Assembly (NCBI GenBank): GCA_026770025.1
Contig: JAMXDE010000010.1
Coordinates: forward strand, 1,984,001 to 2,048,000
From: Craspedostauros australis
Lineage: Eukaryota > Bacillariophyta > Bacillariophyceae > Mastogloiales > Achnanthaceae
Reading direction: 5' to 3'
Length of the DNA stretch: 64,000 nucleotides
The position numbers were made by a program, and so were the translations under genes. The notes under the pieces are model-generated. The model did not search any database and had not been told where the DNA came from. It saw only the letters and a list, made by a program, of their open reading frames with translations. Shown here in pieces: positions 18,707-29,634 of this stretch (within the stretch, counting starts at the first letter, position 1; each line of letters opens with the position of its first letter).

Positions 18707-21245
18707 ATGGACAAAGGCGGCAGAAAGCGCAAGAGCTTGCAGGGTCCCATGGCTGCGAAGAATGAAAAGAAAGGACCTGCAAAGGCCGGCGAAGAAGACA
18801 ACTGCTCCAGCAGCAATGACGACCATGGCAGCAATGACGATGGGAGCGATGCAAGGCCAACAAACAAATCCCGCATGGACGGCAGTCCGAGGATGAAGAT
18901 CAAGATGAAGAAGGACAAGAGACGGCTCAAGATGAAGAAGCAGAAGCAGAAGCAGAAACTCAAGCAAGCGAAAAGCGCCCCGACAACATCTGCCAGCGGC
19001 AGCGTCGATCAAGTCCACGATCGTGGCAATGGTGAATATGAAACGAATCGAGCTCGCGGCGACAAGCGGCAGCAAGTGGCATCAGCAATGCCATCAATAT
19101 CAGCAGCAGCATCAGCAGCAGCATTGCCATCAGGCCCATCCCCTCCCACGGCGTTGCCAACATCATCGCCGTCCTTCCTGCACTTCCCCTTCAAGCTGCA
19201 CAAGATGCTGGAGGCTGCAGAAACAGAGGGCGATGATGACATCGTGGGCTGGTCGCCTGACGGCCGTTCCTTCGTCATTCGAGACCGCGACAGATTCATG
19301 AATATCATCCGTAAGTTAGCTGGTTGGTGACTGGTCGTTGGACGATTGGTGACCGACTATTGGTGCTTGGCATTCGTTTCGAGACCACTGGAGATGCAAA
19401 CGACTGGACATGCAACATTGACCAACGTGATCGTGATCATCATGCCAGTGACGCCGTGTGGCGACCCTTTCTTGGGGACCAAGACTGGTGCAACATGCAA
19501 TCGCTGTGTTGAAACATCACTCATAACCAACTCACAACCAACTCACACCTTGCATCACATCCAACTTCTCACGCATGGCATGGCATCAAACGGAACGAAA
19601 TCAAATGCCATCCAACTGCACCTGCACTTGTATCAACAACGTTGCCAAATTGCAACCTTCTCACAACCGTCATTCGATGCCAATACCGTACTCGTGCGCC
19701 ATGCACTGAATTGCTCTGACATGAGCAGTGCCACGCTACTTCAAGCAATCGCGGTACAAGTCATTCCAACGGCAACTCAACCTTTGGGGCTTCAACGCCA
19801 CCAGAGGTGGCAAACGTCAGCAAAGCTCCATATCGCATCCGTATTTCGTCAAGGACAGGGTCGATCTGTGCATCAGAATCACTCGTGAGAAACTGAAGGT
19901 GAGGGACGAACCGCCGTTGGCAAGACCCAATGCCGCCACTGGTGCGGCCGCTGCGACGGTGGCAATGTCCTCGTCGTCAGTATCACCACCGCGATCAGTG
20001 CATGCGGAGACTGGTGCGAGTACCCCCCATCGTGTCCAGGCAGTCTCAGCCGGCCAGTCTCAGTTCCCATCTGACAATCAATCACAACAGCAGACCCGAC
20101 AACAGGCATTAGATGCCTTTGCTCGGGGTGTCGCCATGGAGCAGCAGCAACAACAGCAGCAACAACAGCAGCAGCAACAACAACAACAGCAGTTGGGACA
20201 ACAGAATCAGTCTCCGTTTCATCTCCAACTCCAACAGCAACTTGCGCAACAGCAGCTGCTGCAACGGCTATCAGGCGGCAACTCTCTTGGCTTGCTCCAA
20301 CGCAATCCCGGTGCCTTGCTTGCCCACCTTCAACCACAGCAGAATTCTGTGGAAAGGCTGTTGGCACTGTCACAACTCGGACAGCCGACGGAGATGACGA
20401 CACAGCGATCATTGCTTGCGTCCGTTCTGCAGCAACAACAACAACAACAGCAGCAGCAGCAGCAGTCCATGCTTCTGGCACAGCAATTGGGTGGGTTGAA
20501 TCCACTGTTGCTGGCACAGCAGCAATCCGTCGGTGACCTTCTTGCCGGCTCTGCGAATCCGTTGGTTCCATCTGATACGTCAACGGCGTTGCAGGCACTT
20601 CTGGAACAGCAGCAGCAGCAGCAGCAGCACCAAGCGACAACAACGATAAATGCCGCGGCGGAAGACACAAGCGCGAGCAAAGGCGCGTCACCATCAGCAA
20701 GCGGCACAGCGCAGCAGCAGACGCAATCACAGCCATCGTCGCAGTCCCAGCACCTTCAACTCCTCGCTCAGCAGCTCAAACAACAAATGCAGCAGCATTC
20801 AGCACAAGCGCAGTCGCAGTCGCAAGCACCCGCAGCAACGAACGCGGGGGAGAACGCAACCATAACCGGAAGTCTCAGCGCGGCAGAACCACGTGCGACA
20901 TCGCATTCGTCGGCCTTGGTGGCATTGCTCAGAAGTGCCGCGAACGGCACACAGCCTCAAGCTCAAGCCGCAGTGCAGCCACCGGCATCAACTACGCCAG
21001 GACTACCTCATCTGCAGCTTCCGGGCGCTGCGCTATCCTTGCTCCGTTCCTCGCAAGGATTGCCACAGGCACAGCCGCAAGCACAATTGAATCCCTCAGC
21101 TTTGGGGGCATCCGGCATTCTGGAACAGGTGTTGGCGTTGCAACAACTTCAGCAGAGGCATCATCATCATCAACAGTTCCAAAGTGGCGATGCATCCAAG
21201 ATCAGATCGGGCGAGAGCCAAAGTGAGGGATCGAAGCATCCATGA
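18707..21245 (+). CDS. HSF: Heat shock transcription factor with poly-Q tracts
   Basis: The model joins exons 18707-19310 and 19729-21245 (706 aa). The donor is CC|GTAAGT and the acceptor GAGCAG|TG. Splicing gives FMNIILPRYFKQ, restoring the HSF DNA-binding helix across a phase-1 intron of 418 bp. Residues 1-150 are basic and low-complexity. Residues about 155-258 form the HSF-type winged-helix domain (KLHKMLEAAE, VGWSPDGRSFVI, RYKSFQRQLNLWGF, HPYFVKDR). The remainder is Gln-rich, with pure Q runs near residue 339 and two further runs, and probably acts as an activation or phase-separating domain. No clear HR-A/B leucine heptad was seen after the DNA-binding domain. The factor should bind nGAAn repeats in the nucleus. 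Diatoms have many HSF paralogs, so the stress role is not assured. Confidence 0.92.
19311..19728 (+). other. Intron within the HSF DNA-binding domain
   Basis: The intron is bounded by GTAAGT and CAG. It was placed by reconstruction of the conserved FMNII-LPRYFKQ junction. Confidence 0.9.
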
Positions 21246-21775
21246 GCATGGTGGATACGAGTATGATGACGATGTGGTCGCGATACTCATGCTTGGGTAA
21301 TCCATGTGTTGAGTGGTGAGTGGTGAGTAGCAACCTGCAAATGGGAATGAATTCTGCAGGGCAGCGTTATTCAATGCTCCGGAACGTAGACATTTATTTT
21401 ACAACACTCTACATCTAGTCGTATCCTCGTAGCTCCAACTAGGTAATGAGAATTTCCTCTTCGTCTGCTGCTACAGTTGAAGATGCTTCAGAACGAACCG
21501 CACGAGTACACGATCTTCGTTTGGATAATGCCTTGTCCCAAGAGAGAGAGAGAGAGAGAGAGCAGTACTCACATGCCTATCATTATTGTGCCTCGCACTT
21601 GCAGATGCTGTGTTGCATCTCATTGTGTTATGAGTTTGATTTCCTCCGGGCTGGTTTGGCAGGATACGCCTTGAGCTGTCCATTCGCTTCCCAATTGCTC
21701 GGATTCGCTTCGCTTGGTTATACTCCACCCGCTCTCCTCGTAGTACTCCACTTCACTGCCCTCCATTCAACCACT
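21246..21775. other. Convergent intergenic region with an (AG)n microsatellite
   Basis: This interval lies between the 3' ends of the HSF gene (plus) and the PrmA-like gene (minus). It contains a pure AG run at 21541-21562 and no supported gene. Confidence 0.6.
21541..21562. repeat. (AG)11 microsatellite
   Basis: A perfect dinucleotide run of 22 bp lies in the convergent intergenic region. It could be length-polymorphic. Confidence 0.95.
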
Positions 21776-23266
21776 TCATCCCTTCCTGATCCCCGTGATC
21801 AGCACCCACCCACCAAGGTCCTTTTCCACCTTCACATCATCGAACCACCCTCCGTACGCATCGATGATCATGTCGCTCTGACTTGTCATGATGCCGCTGA
21901 GCCCAAGCAAGCCGCTTGGCTTGACCAATCCTGCCAGTGTTTCCGCCAGCACTACCAAAGGGCCAGCCAGGATGTTTGCCACGCATGCATCGTAGACGGG
22001 GCCATTCAGGTCTTCTGGGAGGGTTTCTGCCGTGTCGCCCTTCCTGCTGGAGTACGCCTTCATGAGCACGCTCTTGGACTCGTCGTCGTTGGTGCTGACC
22101 AGGTTGCTGAGGTAGTTGGTCATGGGGACATCATTCTGCTGCGAGTTGGCGTTAGCTATGTGCACTGCATCGACGTCGATGTCAACTCCGACAGCTTGGA
22201 TGGAGGGGTCCAGCTTGCAAGCCGCCATGCCCAACACACCCGATCCAGCACCATAGTCCATGATCAACATGTCTGGTCTGCTGCATGTGCGAGCTACCCA
22301 TTCGAGACATAGCTGAGTGGTCGGGTGTTCCCCAGTGCCAAAGGCAATGCCTCCTTCAAGCTTCAACTGGAGGAATGAAGTTCTGTTGGACTCGATGCCA
22401 TCATCTTCATCTGTTGATGATGTCGACGACAATGTCGACGATGACGAAGGTGTGGAGGAAGCAAGCTGGATGGCCTCCTTGACGGCATCATTAGTGTGCC
22501 AAGGAAAGCGCAGAACGAAAGGATCCAGGACGATGGGCTTCCACGATTGCTGGACATGCAGCACCCAATCCTTGTTCTCCACTTGCTTCATTGTGTACGC
22601 TGGTAGATCTGGAAATGTCTCGCTCACAATCTCAAAGATCCAGCTGAAGTCAGCTGAGGCAGGGAACTGTGCTTCCACGTTGCATAGGTTCCACACGTGA
22701 GTAGTGACCGCCGTTTCTGTTGTCCACGTAGGGTTGGCATCTACGGAGGCATCCATCGCTGCGGATATGGAGGTGGGCGCCTCATGGAAGAGCGCTTGCT
22801 CTGCATCGGTTCCAGCATCAGCGTCTGTGATGGACGTCGAGCATGCACCGAGCTCCATGAGAAAGTTGCAAAGCAGCTGCGGTTCTTGATCCTTGTCGAG
22901 GTTGGAGAACGTGATGGAACGCAAAGTGGCTGCGTTTTCGGTGATTTCAGCGTCAGTGTCAGGCAGCGTATCATCAGGCGTTGCCCTTAGCGAAAGAAGG
23001 GATTGATATGATCGCAACTGGATCTTTGAACGACATGACAGCAGTTGAGATCTTTGCGAGGAAAAAGTCGTCATCACTGGTGTCCTTGTTGCGCATGTTG
23101 ATGCTGGGGTTGCGCTTGAGGTTGTCGTTGGTACCTCCAGCTTTGTATGAGACCGAGGATGCGAATGCGTGCCAGCGACGATGAGAAAGCACGATGCGAG
23201 ATCATGGGCGGAGAATGACAGCGCCAGTGCGGTCATCACTCGCGCTGTGATGTATGGTCTCATCAT
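21776..23266 (-). CDS. Organellar PrmA-type ribosomal protein L11 methyltransferase
   Basis: The single-exon protein has 496 aa from the first ATG at 23266. An alternative internal ATG at 23074 would give a Ser/Arg-rich presequence (MTTFSSQRSQLLSCRSKIQL) that looks mitochondrial. The C-terminal half is a class I SAM-dependent methyltransferase of the PrmA family. It has AFGTGEHPTT near residue 307, glycine-rich motif I DYGAGSGVLGM near 335, VGVDIDVDAV near 350 and the substrate-site region VANILAGP near 427. In bacteria PrmA methylates ribosomal protein L11; an organellar counterpart would act on the plastid or mitochondrial ribosome. A poly-Ser/Asp loop precedes the catalytic core. The gene is divergent from the rhodanese gene. 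Family call is strong; the compartment is inferred and ambiguous. Confidence 0.85.
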   Translation of the reverse strand: MMRPYITARVMTALALSFSAHDLASCFLIVAGTHSHPRSHTKLEVPTTTSSATPASTCATRTPVMTTFSSQRSQLLSCRSKIQLRSYQSLLSLRATPDDTLPDTDAEITENAATLRSITFSNLDKDQEPQLLCNFLMELGACSTSITDADAGTDAEQALFHEAPTSISAAMDASVDANPTWTTETAVTTHVWNLCNVEAQFPASADFSWIFEIVSETFPDLPAYTMKQVENKDWVLHVQQSWKPIVLDPFVLRFPWHTNDAVKEAIQLASSTPSSSSTLSSTSSTDEDDGIESNRTSFLQLKLEGGIAFGTGEHPTTQLCLEWVARTCSRPDMLIMDYGAGSGVLGMAACKLDPSIQAVGVDIDVDAVHIANANSQQNDVPMTNYLSNLVSTNDDESKSVLMKAYSSRKGDTAETLPEDLNGPVYDACVANILAGPLVVLAETLAGLVKPSGLLGLSGIMTSQSDMIIDAYGGWFDDVKVEKDLGGWVLITGIRKG

Positions 23267-24170
23267 TGAAGTATCTTTCCACGCGACTTTTGTCGTTCGA
23301 ACTTGGGATGTGGCGGAGCTCGGTGGGTGGAGACCGGCAGAATCAATCGGAATGCGCTGCGATTCTTCCAAACTGTGCCTGGGTGCGTGTGTGTGCGTGC
23401 GTGCGTGTTGGTGGTGCTTGTCTGATTCGGATCTTGTTGACAAGGAGTCGGGCCGCTATGACGGAGCACTGCTACACACTCTTTTGGAGGATACCCAAGA
23501 TTTCCGCGGCTACACCGATGATGCTGGCGGTGATGAAGATGTTGAGATACGCATCGAGGGTGCCAATGAACCAGAGGGAACAGGATCGTTGTGTGAAGAT
23601 CAGTCGCTCTGTTTTCCTGTTCTTTGGAACTTTGTTGGATGTACATCAATCACGAATGCGTGATGGGTCACGAATCGGAAAATCGGATGATTCTGTAGGC
23701 CTTTTCAGTCCCGTGTTCGATGGAGTTCTGGGTTTGAGCCTCTCATCGCGAGGTTCGGTTTTTCCGTTTCCCCACATTTTGTTGTTTTGTGTGCACTCAC
23801 TTCACGACACAACAAGGTTGTGCTGCATCGTCACAAACCTGTATCCATTCGAGCATGTTGCGATCGATCACACAAATCACACAGATACGTCCGATCAATA
23901 CTCTCACATTCTGTTTCAACATCGGCATTGCTGACTTCATTGGCGCCATTGCCCTCGTCCAACGTCTTCCACGTTCAACCATACATCGGTTATCACTCAG
24001 CGGTCACGCCTGATCAATCCATCGTGCTTTCGCAACCATCCTCGTCAGCATCGTTGCCCGCGAAGCCCACAGCTCTGACATCATCGTCAGCTCCAACAGC
24101 CACATCCGCGTCAATCTTCGGTCTCCTCGCCACTGCCGATCCAAGTTCTGGCTCTGATACAAACGGCAGT
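23267..24170. other. Divergent upstream region between PrmA-like and rhodanese genes
   Basis: About 0.9 kb separates the two most defensible start codons. It should contain both promoters. It also contains the possible presequence of the rhodanese (ATG at 23855), in a different frame from the catalytic domain. Confidence 0.4.
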
Positions 24171-24907
24171 ATGAGCAATACCACCAGCAGCGATGCTGCC
24201 CTCCCACCCGACTACCAAAAAAGGGCGGAGACATTTGGATTCGCCTCTCCCGGCGACGTCGTCAAGGCCATGAACGAACCAGGCGTCATCGTTCTGGATG
24301 TTCGAACCAAGGGTGAAATTGAGGAACAGGGAACAGTGGCGCAAGTCAACCCCGAGACTGAGTATGTGTACAGTAACTGCACACCAGCGAAGTGCCCAGA
24401 GCTGACGGCGGAAGCCGGGAAACTCCTTCCGAACAAGGATGGTGAGTATTGGTTGTCCGTTGTGCGCTCTACGAGTATGCTTATTGGCCCAACGTGTCTC
24501 GATGAAGATGCTTAAGTCACCATGGTCTGAGTAGCAATCTTCCCCTTGCATCTCGCATCTCACTTGGAGTCTCCATTGTACTGCCATATCTCGTATTATC
24601 GAATCACTTGTAAACTGCGTACTGCCAAACAACATGGACGCGTCGAATGTCACCACCACCAATAACAACTGTAATGCGACATCATTTTGACGACGATGAT
24701 GGAAACCGAAACGATACTCTTCTTTCCATTGGCACTCATCCATCGCAACACTCTCGAATCTGTGCAAGAGCAGCAACAATCGTCATCCACTGCGCATCCG
24801 GAAGACGTGCAGCAACAGCACAACGAACTCTGGAGGGTCAGGGTTATTCGAATGTTCTCAATGCTGGTGGTTTGGCAGATGTGAAAGCCATTCTCGGTCA
24901 GAACTAG
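24171..24907 (+). CDS. Single-domain rhodanese (thiosulfate sulfurtransferase family)
   Basis: The model joins exons 24171-24441 and 24774-24907 (134 aa from the first in-frame ATG). The donor is GATG|GTGAGT and the acceptor GAGCAG|CA. The junction reads LLPNKDATIVIHCASGRRA, giving a standard rhodanese core with active-site loop CASGRR (Cys then x2-G-x-R) and upstream VIVLDVRTKGE as the first conserved strand. Rhodanese-fold proteins transfer sulfane sulfur. The open frame extends upstream of 24171 without an ATG, so the true N-terminus is probably longer. An ATG at 23855 opens a presequence-like peptide in a different frame, which would need an additional intron or a frame correction. Only the C-terminal domain is certain. 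Confidence 0.82.
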
Positions 24908-25246
24908 TGAAGACCTATCAAGCACGGCCGTATCCGAGAGAAAGAGAGACAGAAGAGGAAAGAAGCCAGCATCAACTCACATTGGACCCACTACCCCAAA
25001 CAAATAGTCACCGAAGAGTTGGAATCAAGCCACACGCACTTCCATTCGTCGCCCGTACTCGTACACCATAACCGTAGAAACCACAACAGCCAAGAAAAGC
25101 AACAGTTCTGATGGAGATCACTCATTCGATGATAGAGTGCAATGAGCAATGCGAATGCAAGTATCGACGCGCTCCAAACCCACTCCATCCTCTGATACCC
25201 GTGTGTATGTGTCTCTCACACCTTGTCTTTCCATCGTAGCCACAGC

Positions 25247-25315
25247 CACACACAAGATCACACACATGATCACACACATGATCACACACATGATCACACA
25301 CATGATCACACACAT
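25247..25315. repeat. Tandem ACACATGATCAC 12-bp repeat
   Basis: About five near-perfect copies of ACACATGATCAC lie here. Read on the plus strand in one frame they encode a DHTHDHTH repeat. Confidence 0.9.
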
Positions 25316-25837
25316 GGCCACAATCACGATCATAGAGAGCGTGGCGTTGACTCCATCGTGCTCATCCATCGCGTTGCTGCCGATGTAGTGGTTCTGTGTG
25401 CACATGTTCGAACGCTTCATTCGTTTTGTCACTTGCGATGACCGTTATTCATGTTCATTTATATCAAATATGTATTTATACCTTGCCTTCCACACATTCA
25501 TTCGACTCGTCTGATCATTTGAGAATACACATATATTTGTAAAATAATACGTCTACCGCAACGACCAATCACGTCCGTTACTTCCTTCCAATATACATAA
25601 CGGACACATACTCATGTAACGAACATGTACTTTTATCATGCAAATACTTCGTCTGTACCTACCACCCACCCATCTCATCAACAAGATACCAAACCGATCC
25701 AATCACCCAAACACATCACATCCAACACAGAGCCACAGAACCATTCGGGTGCACACTGCCACAACGCAAGGAACTGTGCTCCACGCCCTCCTCAGAAGAT
25801 GGAGCTGAAACATCCATACGAGTACGACGCAGGACGT

Positions 25838-25857
25838 CATCATCATCATCATCATCG
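25838..25857. repeat. (CAT)n trinucleotide run
   Basis: Six consecutive CAT triplets lie upstream of the LTO1-like gene. Confidence 0.85.
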
Positions 25858-25911
25858 TCAACAACAGCGACTGACACGAGAACAACGACGGGAACGACCA
25901 CATGTCACTAC

Positions 25912-25959
25912 GTCACAGTGTCACAGTGTCACAGTGTCACGGTGTCACGGTGTCACGAA
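25912..25959. repeat. GTCACAGT octamer tandem array
   Basis: Six consecutive octamers occur here: three GTCACAGT, two GTCACGGT and a final GTCACGAA. The array ends 21 bp before the start codon of the LTO1-like gene, so it should lie in that gene's 5' UTR or core promoter. Confidence 0.9.
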
Positions 25960-25980
25960 GGAGGAAGTGACGACAGCAAC

Positions 25981-27021
25981 ATGAACACTGGCGATGCTGA
26001 CTGGGATGACTTGTGCCTTGACCCCTTCCAAGACTGCATCGAACGAGGCAACAAGGAGGGAAGAGAAACGGGCTTGCGGGCTGGTTTCCAGGAGGGTGTG
26101 GCACTTGGCAGACGGAAGGGTGTTGAGTACGGAGTGGAACTCGGTTACATCCGAGGGTTTGCTGATGAGGTACAATCCATCCTTGATGGATCGACCGGGG
26201 CCAATGTTGGCACCAAGAACGAAGACGTAGGTGTGAGCACTGCGAGTGTCGTGGATGGGAACGAGTCTGCGAATGACACCATTCTGCCACCAACATCATC
26301 GTCGCCATCGATGGCAGCAGCAGCAGCAGCAGCAGCATGGCCCACGCCATCACGATTGCAGCAGCATCACCAGCCACAGGCAACGCCGCATCCACCACGC
26401 GTGATCCATTCGATATGGAACGCGACCAAGCAAGAAAAGATCTCACGGGATCTGCGACAGTTGCATGTGGCCTTGGATGATTTCGAATCGGCGGATAATC
26501 TCTTCCGATCAGCTGCTGGCAGCAACAACAACTCTCTGCCGCTCCATAGTCGAGATCTAAACAAGGTGGGAGACAAGGTTGGAGAAGACAGCAGCGGCCA
26601 AAGGCAAAGTCATGCTCGAACCCACCAGCACGAACACGATGATAGTGAAGAAACATCATTTATGGTGGTTGGAGCGGATGAGACGGAAGCTTCTGCGCCG
26701 ACTTCGCAGCCGCCGTCCAATGCGATTGATGTCATCCACAAGATGCAACGCATCCGGGCGAGATTCAAGTTGCTGACGGTTCATCTGGGACTGAGCCGAG
26801 TAACTTTGAAGGATGTGATGGATCAGGCATCGTTGCACAAGGCAACGGGAGGCTCTGTCAGTCCCACTGGCACGCACGCAAACATCAACGCACAAGTGTT
26901 GGCGCAGACACAAACCTCAATGCAGAATACCGCGGATGGCATCACCACCAACATCAATAGTCGAAGTGATCAAGCGAGCGCAAATGGAACCGCCCCCACA
27001 GTTGCTGATCAGGATTGGTGA
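25981..27021 (+). CDS. LTO1/YAE1-domain protein (ABCE1 Fe-S maturation adaptor)
   Basis: The single-exon protein has 346 aa. Residues about 22-60 carry the deca-GX3 array of the YAE1/LTO1 family: G at four-residue steps through GNKEGRETGLRAGFQEGVAL and on to GVELGYIRGF. An acidic DPFQDCIE lead-in matches LTO1 (ORAOV1). LTO1 with YAE1 recruits the ribosome-recycling ATPase ABCE1/Rli1 to the cytosolic Fe-S assembly machinery. The rest is longer than usual for the family (fungal and animal LTO1 proteins are about 140-160 aa). It is a low-complexity region with a poly-Ala tract, then a helical segment RIRARFKLLTVHLGLSRVTL that may correspond to the normal LTO1 C-terminal helix. No terminal Trp targeting motif other than a final QDW is seen; LTO1 C-termini commonly end in Trp, which supports the call. 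Confidence 0.8.
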   Translation: MNTGDADWDDLCLDPFQDCIERGNKEGRETGLRAGFQEGVALGRRKGVEYGVELGYIRGFADEVQSILDGSTGANVGTKNEDVGVSTASVVDGNESANDTILPPTSSSPSMAAAAAAAAWPTPSRLQQHHQPQATPHPPRVIHSIWNATKQEKISRDLRQLHVALDDFESADNLFRSAAGSNNNSLPLHSRDLNKVGDKVGEDSSGQRQSHARTHQHEHDDSEETSFMVVGADETEASAPTSQPPSNAIDVIHKMQRIRARFKLLTVHLGLSRVTLKDVMDQASLHKATGGSVSPTGTHANINAQVLAQTQTSMQNTADGITTNINSRSDQASANGTAPTVADQDW

Positions 27022-27264
27022 ATGGCATGGCGGCTTTCAATGTGGCAGTCTTGTTTTAGATGGTCGTACTATAATTGTCCAATCGTTGCATGTTCTCTAG
27101 ACTGCTATTCTATAGTAGAAGAGAAGATATGAGACGATGGTGCCATACTCAAGTTCGTTCTTGTTATCATCCTTTTTTGGCATTATGCATCGTCATTCCT
27201 AATGGATGCTTCTGTGGGCTCTTCTCTGTCTCTGTGCGTGGTTGTTGGAATGGCTTGCTCAGCT

Positions 27265-27290
27265 CGACCACGACCACGACCACGACCACC
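27265..27290. repeat. (CGACCA)n hexamer repeat
   Basis: Four consecutive imperfect hexamers lie about 250 bp downstream of the LTO1-like gene. Confidence 0.75.
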
Positions 27291-29433
27291 ACGCAAAGCC
27301 ACGCACAGATTCCTGCCACGTCCAACAAATGTCTGCAAAACGGTGTTTTAACGCCTATCCAACACAAACAACGACGGACAGCCACAAAACCAAAAAAAGG
27401 ACAAACACTCCAACACCAAGGGAAGCGCGGTAAAGTCTCTTTTTGCGTCGATTTTTGCTTTGTTCACGCTTGGGGTATGTTGTGCGGTTTTTGGGTCTGT
27501 CGAGTCATGCGCTCCTGGGACTACTAGAGCACGCCTTTCCCGTGTCGACATGACGTCGTGCTGATTTGCGTTCGTGGTTGCGATGTCGCACACTGTTCGC
27601 ACATGCCAACGATGTCCCCTTTTCTCGTTCCACCCCTGTTGTGTCTGTGCCAACACATCCCCATCCCAGACCCACGACACGACACGACGCAGCATTGATG
27701 CAGTCACACAATTGCTTTCCCTCTTTGGAAAGAAGTGGCTGATTTGCAATCATCATTCGTGTTCTCCCCTCCCCTTGCTCAGGTAACTTTCGTACTTGTC
27801 TGAGCAGTTCCTTTTCGCACCGTCGTTGATTACCACAGAGCGCTCCTCCAACTACAAGCTGTCCGTTGTCCTACTAGCCTACTGAACTTCGCGTCATCAA
27901 CCGTCGCACTCTGCACTGGAAGCAGCTCCATTCCTCCGCGTTCCTGTATTAATGCGCACTACGTTACTGCGTGATCACTGTCGTGCTCCTGTCACTGCCG
28001 TTGTCGAAGGTGGTGAGCCCGCCCCTGTGCAACGTCTGTTTGGCCGCGCTGCTCTGGCGCTCGTTGGTGATTCTCTGGGTTTTTCGCATGACAAAGTGGG
28101 ACTCTCTTCAGCAAGCGTGAGTGTCTGGCGGTCTTCTTCCTTGGGGGGTGTTGCCACGAGGGCACAAAATTCGCTTTGCGTTCCTCACGATGCTGGTCCA
28201 GTGCGTCCGAGATGCAAACTCAGACAATATTATTTACGACGCCCAACAACAAAATATGGCGCTTTACCGATTACCCCATCAGTGCAATTGTTTGCTTGCT
28301 CTTTTCAAACCAGGACACCAACCACACGCTAACTCAACAGACACAGGAAGCTATCGACGATCATCATGTTTCGTGGTTTTGACAGTTGAGCTATTTGTTA
28401 CTAGTACAAGGGATGGGCTAGTTATCGTGTGTTCTGTGCATCTGTTTGGGCAGCCGACCCGTCGCATGCCTCTTGCATCACAGGAACAACATCAAACAAG
28501 GGCAAGCCATCACAGAGTTCAATTCGAGTCAGTGTTGCTACTGTGTTGAATGCGCTTCAAGTGCGTGCGTTAACAGTGCTTGATTCGACTGTTGTCAGTT
28601 GGAGGCAGCGGCGGAGGATGCCATCCGCACAGTAAGCTGGCGCAAAGACACAAGGCGCCCCACAGCGTCCAGCATCAGCGCATCCAAATTCGTGACGCAC
28701 TCACTTCGGTTTGAGTCACTGGGCGAAAGACGGAGAAATCGCCCCAAAGACCACACCGCAACGAGCTGGCTGCCACGATCATCCCCCGTGGTTGGCAACA
28801 CGAACATCGCAACGCACACGAGATGAGCAGAATTTGTCTTGGTTTGGTGATGCGCACGCCCGCTGTGTTCACCGTGACAGAAGCGGTCATGTCGATTGCG
28901 CGGCGTAGTGCGAGAGAACAGATGAGACTGTGTGTCTTGCAATTGGGTGTCGGACAGCGCATGCGACACGACCTTCACTCTCCGCTGTTCATGTGATTCA
29001 CCGCGATGTTTATTGCTGATGTCATCACGCGCGTCCGTCTGCGAGGAGTCGCAGTGGAACACATCGAGATGATAACGGTAACAGTTTCCTCAATTTGAAA
29101 ATGTAGTGCCGCGCGTGGCGAGAACACGTTTCCTGGATGCGAACCTCCGCGAAGCAAGCGTGCAAAAGGCGGTTACACAACAAGTGAACGATGTTCGCAT
29201 GAGTCCCATACACAAAATGATGGAAGCGAAGCACGATCAACATGTATGCCCCTGCAGCTCTTTGTGTCACGATGTTCAGTGCTCGGGGTATTTCCTGCGG
29301 ATAGCACAGGCGCCTATTTATGGGGTCGAAACAGGCCGACCAACGGAACGGACACGAGTTTCTCCGCACGCATGCGTTGAGCGTCACTGTCATTCGCAAC
29401 GCCGCTTGTACAGCCCAGTGTGCGAAGTCGTAC

Positions 29434-29634
29434 CTATGTCGTGTCCAAGTCGTGACAGGGTCGCGTCCAAGTCGTGCATCCATTGCACCCTTGTCACATC
29501 CAAGGCACGTCTACGTCGTGTTTACGTCGTGCTCACGTCGTGCTCATGTCGCGTCCCTTGCACGTCCCCTTGCTCGTCACTTGCTCGTCCCCTTGCTTGT
29601 CACTTGCACGTCCCCTTGCTCGTCGATTCCTGAA
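29434..29634. repeat. Degenerate minisatellite, array 1
   Basis: The left part repeats GTCGCGTCCAAGTCGTGC-like units. The right part repeats a 21-bp unit, CGTCCCCTTGCTCGTCACTTG, about 2.5 times. The right end is almost the same as array 2 at 29935. Confidence 0.75.

Larger units (their letters stand above)
24908..25980. other. Intergenic region with several simple repeats
   Basis: Between the rhodanese and LTO1-like genes lie a 12-bp tandem array (25247-25315), an AT-rich patch (about 25440-25560), a (CAT)n run (25838-25857) and an octamer array (25912-25959). Short ORFs here, including a His/Asp-repeat ORF at 25223-25441, are explained by these repeats and are not called as genes. Confidence 0.55.

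Noticed and set aside
19879..20736. 285-aa minus-strand ORF rich in Val/Ala
   Set aside because: It is the antisense of the HSF poly-Q tracts (CAG read as CTG and shifted frames). No independent evidence.
25223..25441. His/Asp-repeat ORF as a gene
   Set aside because: It is fully explained by a 12-bp tandem repeat and starts and ends in unrelated sequence.
29025..29483. 152-aa minus-strand ORF in the gene-poor block
   Set aside because: No recognised domain, no splice partners and no codon regularity, so treated as chance.
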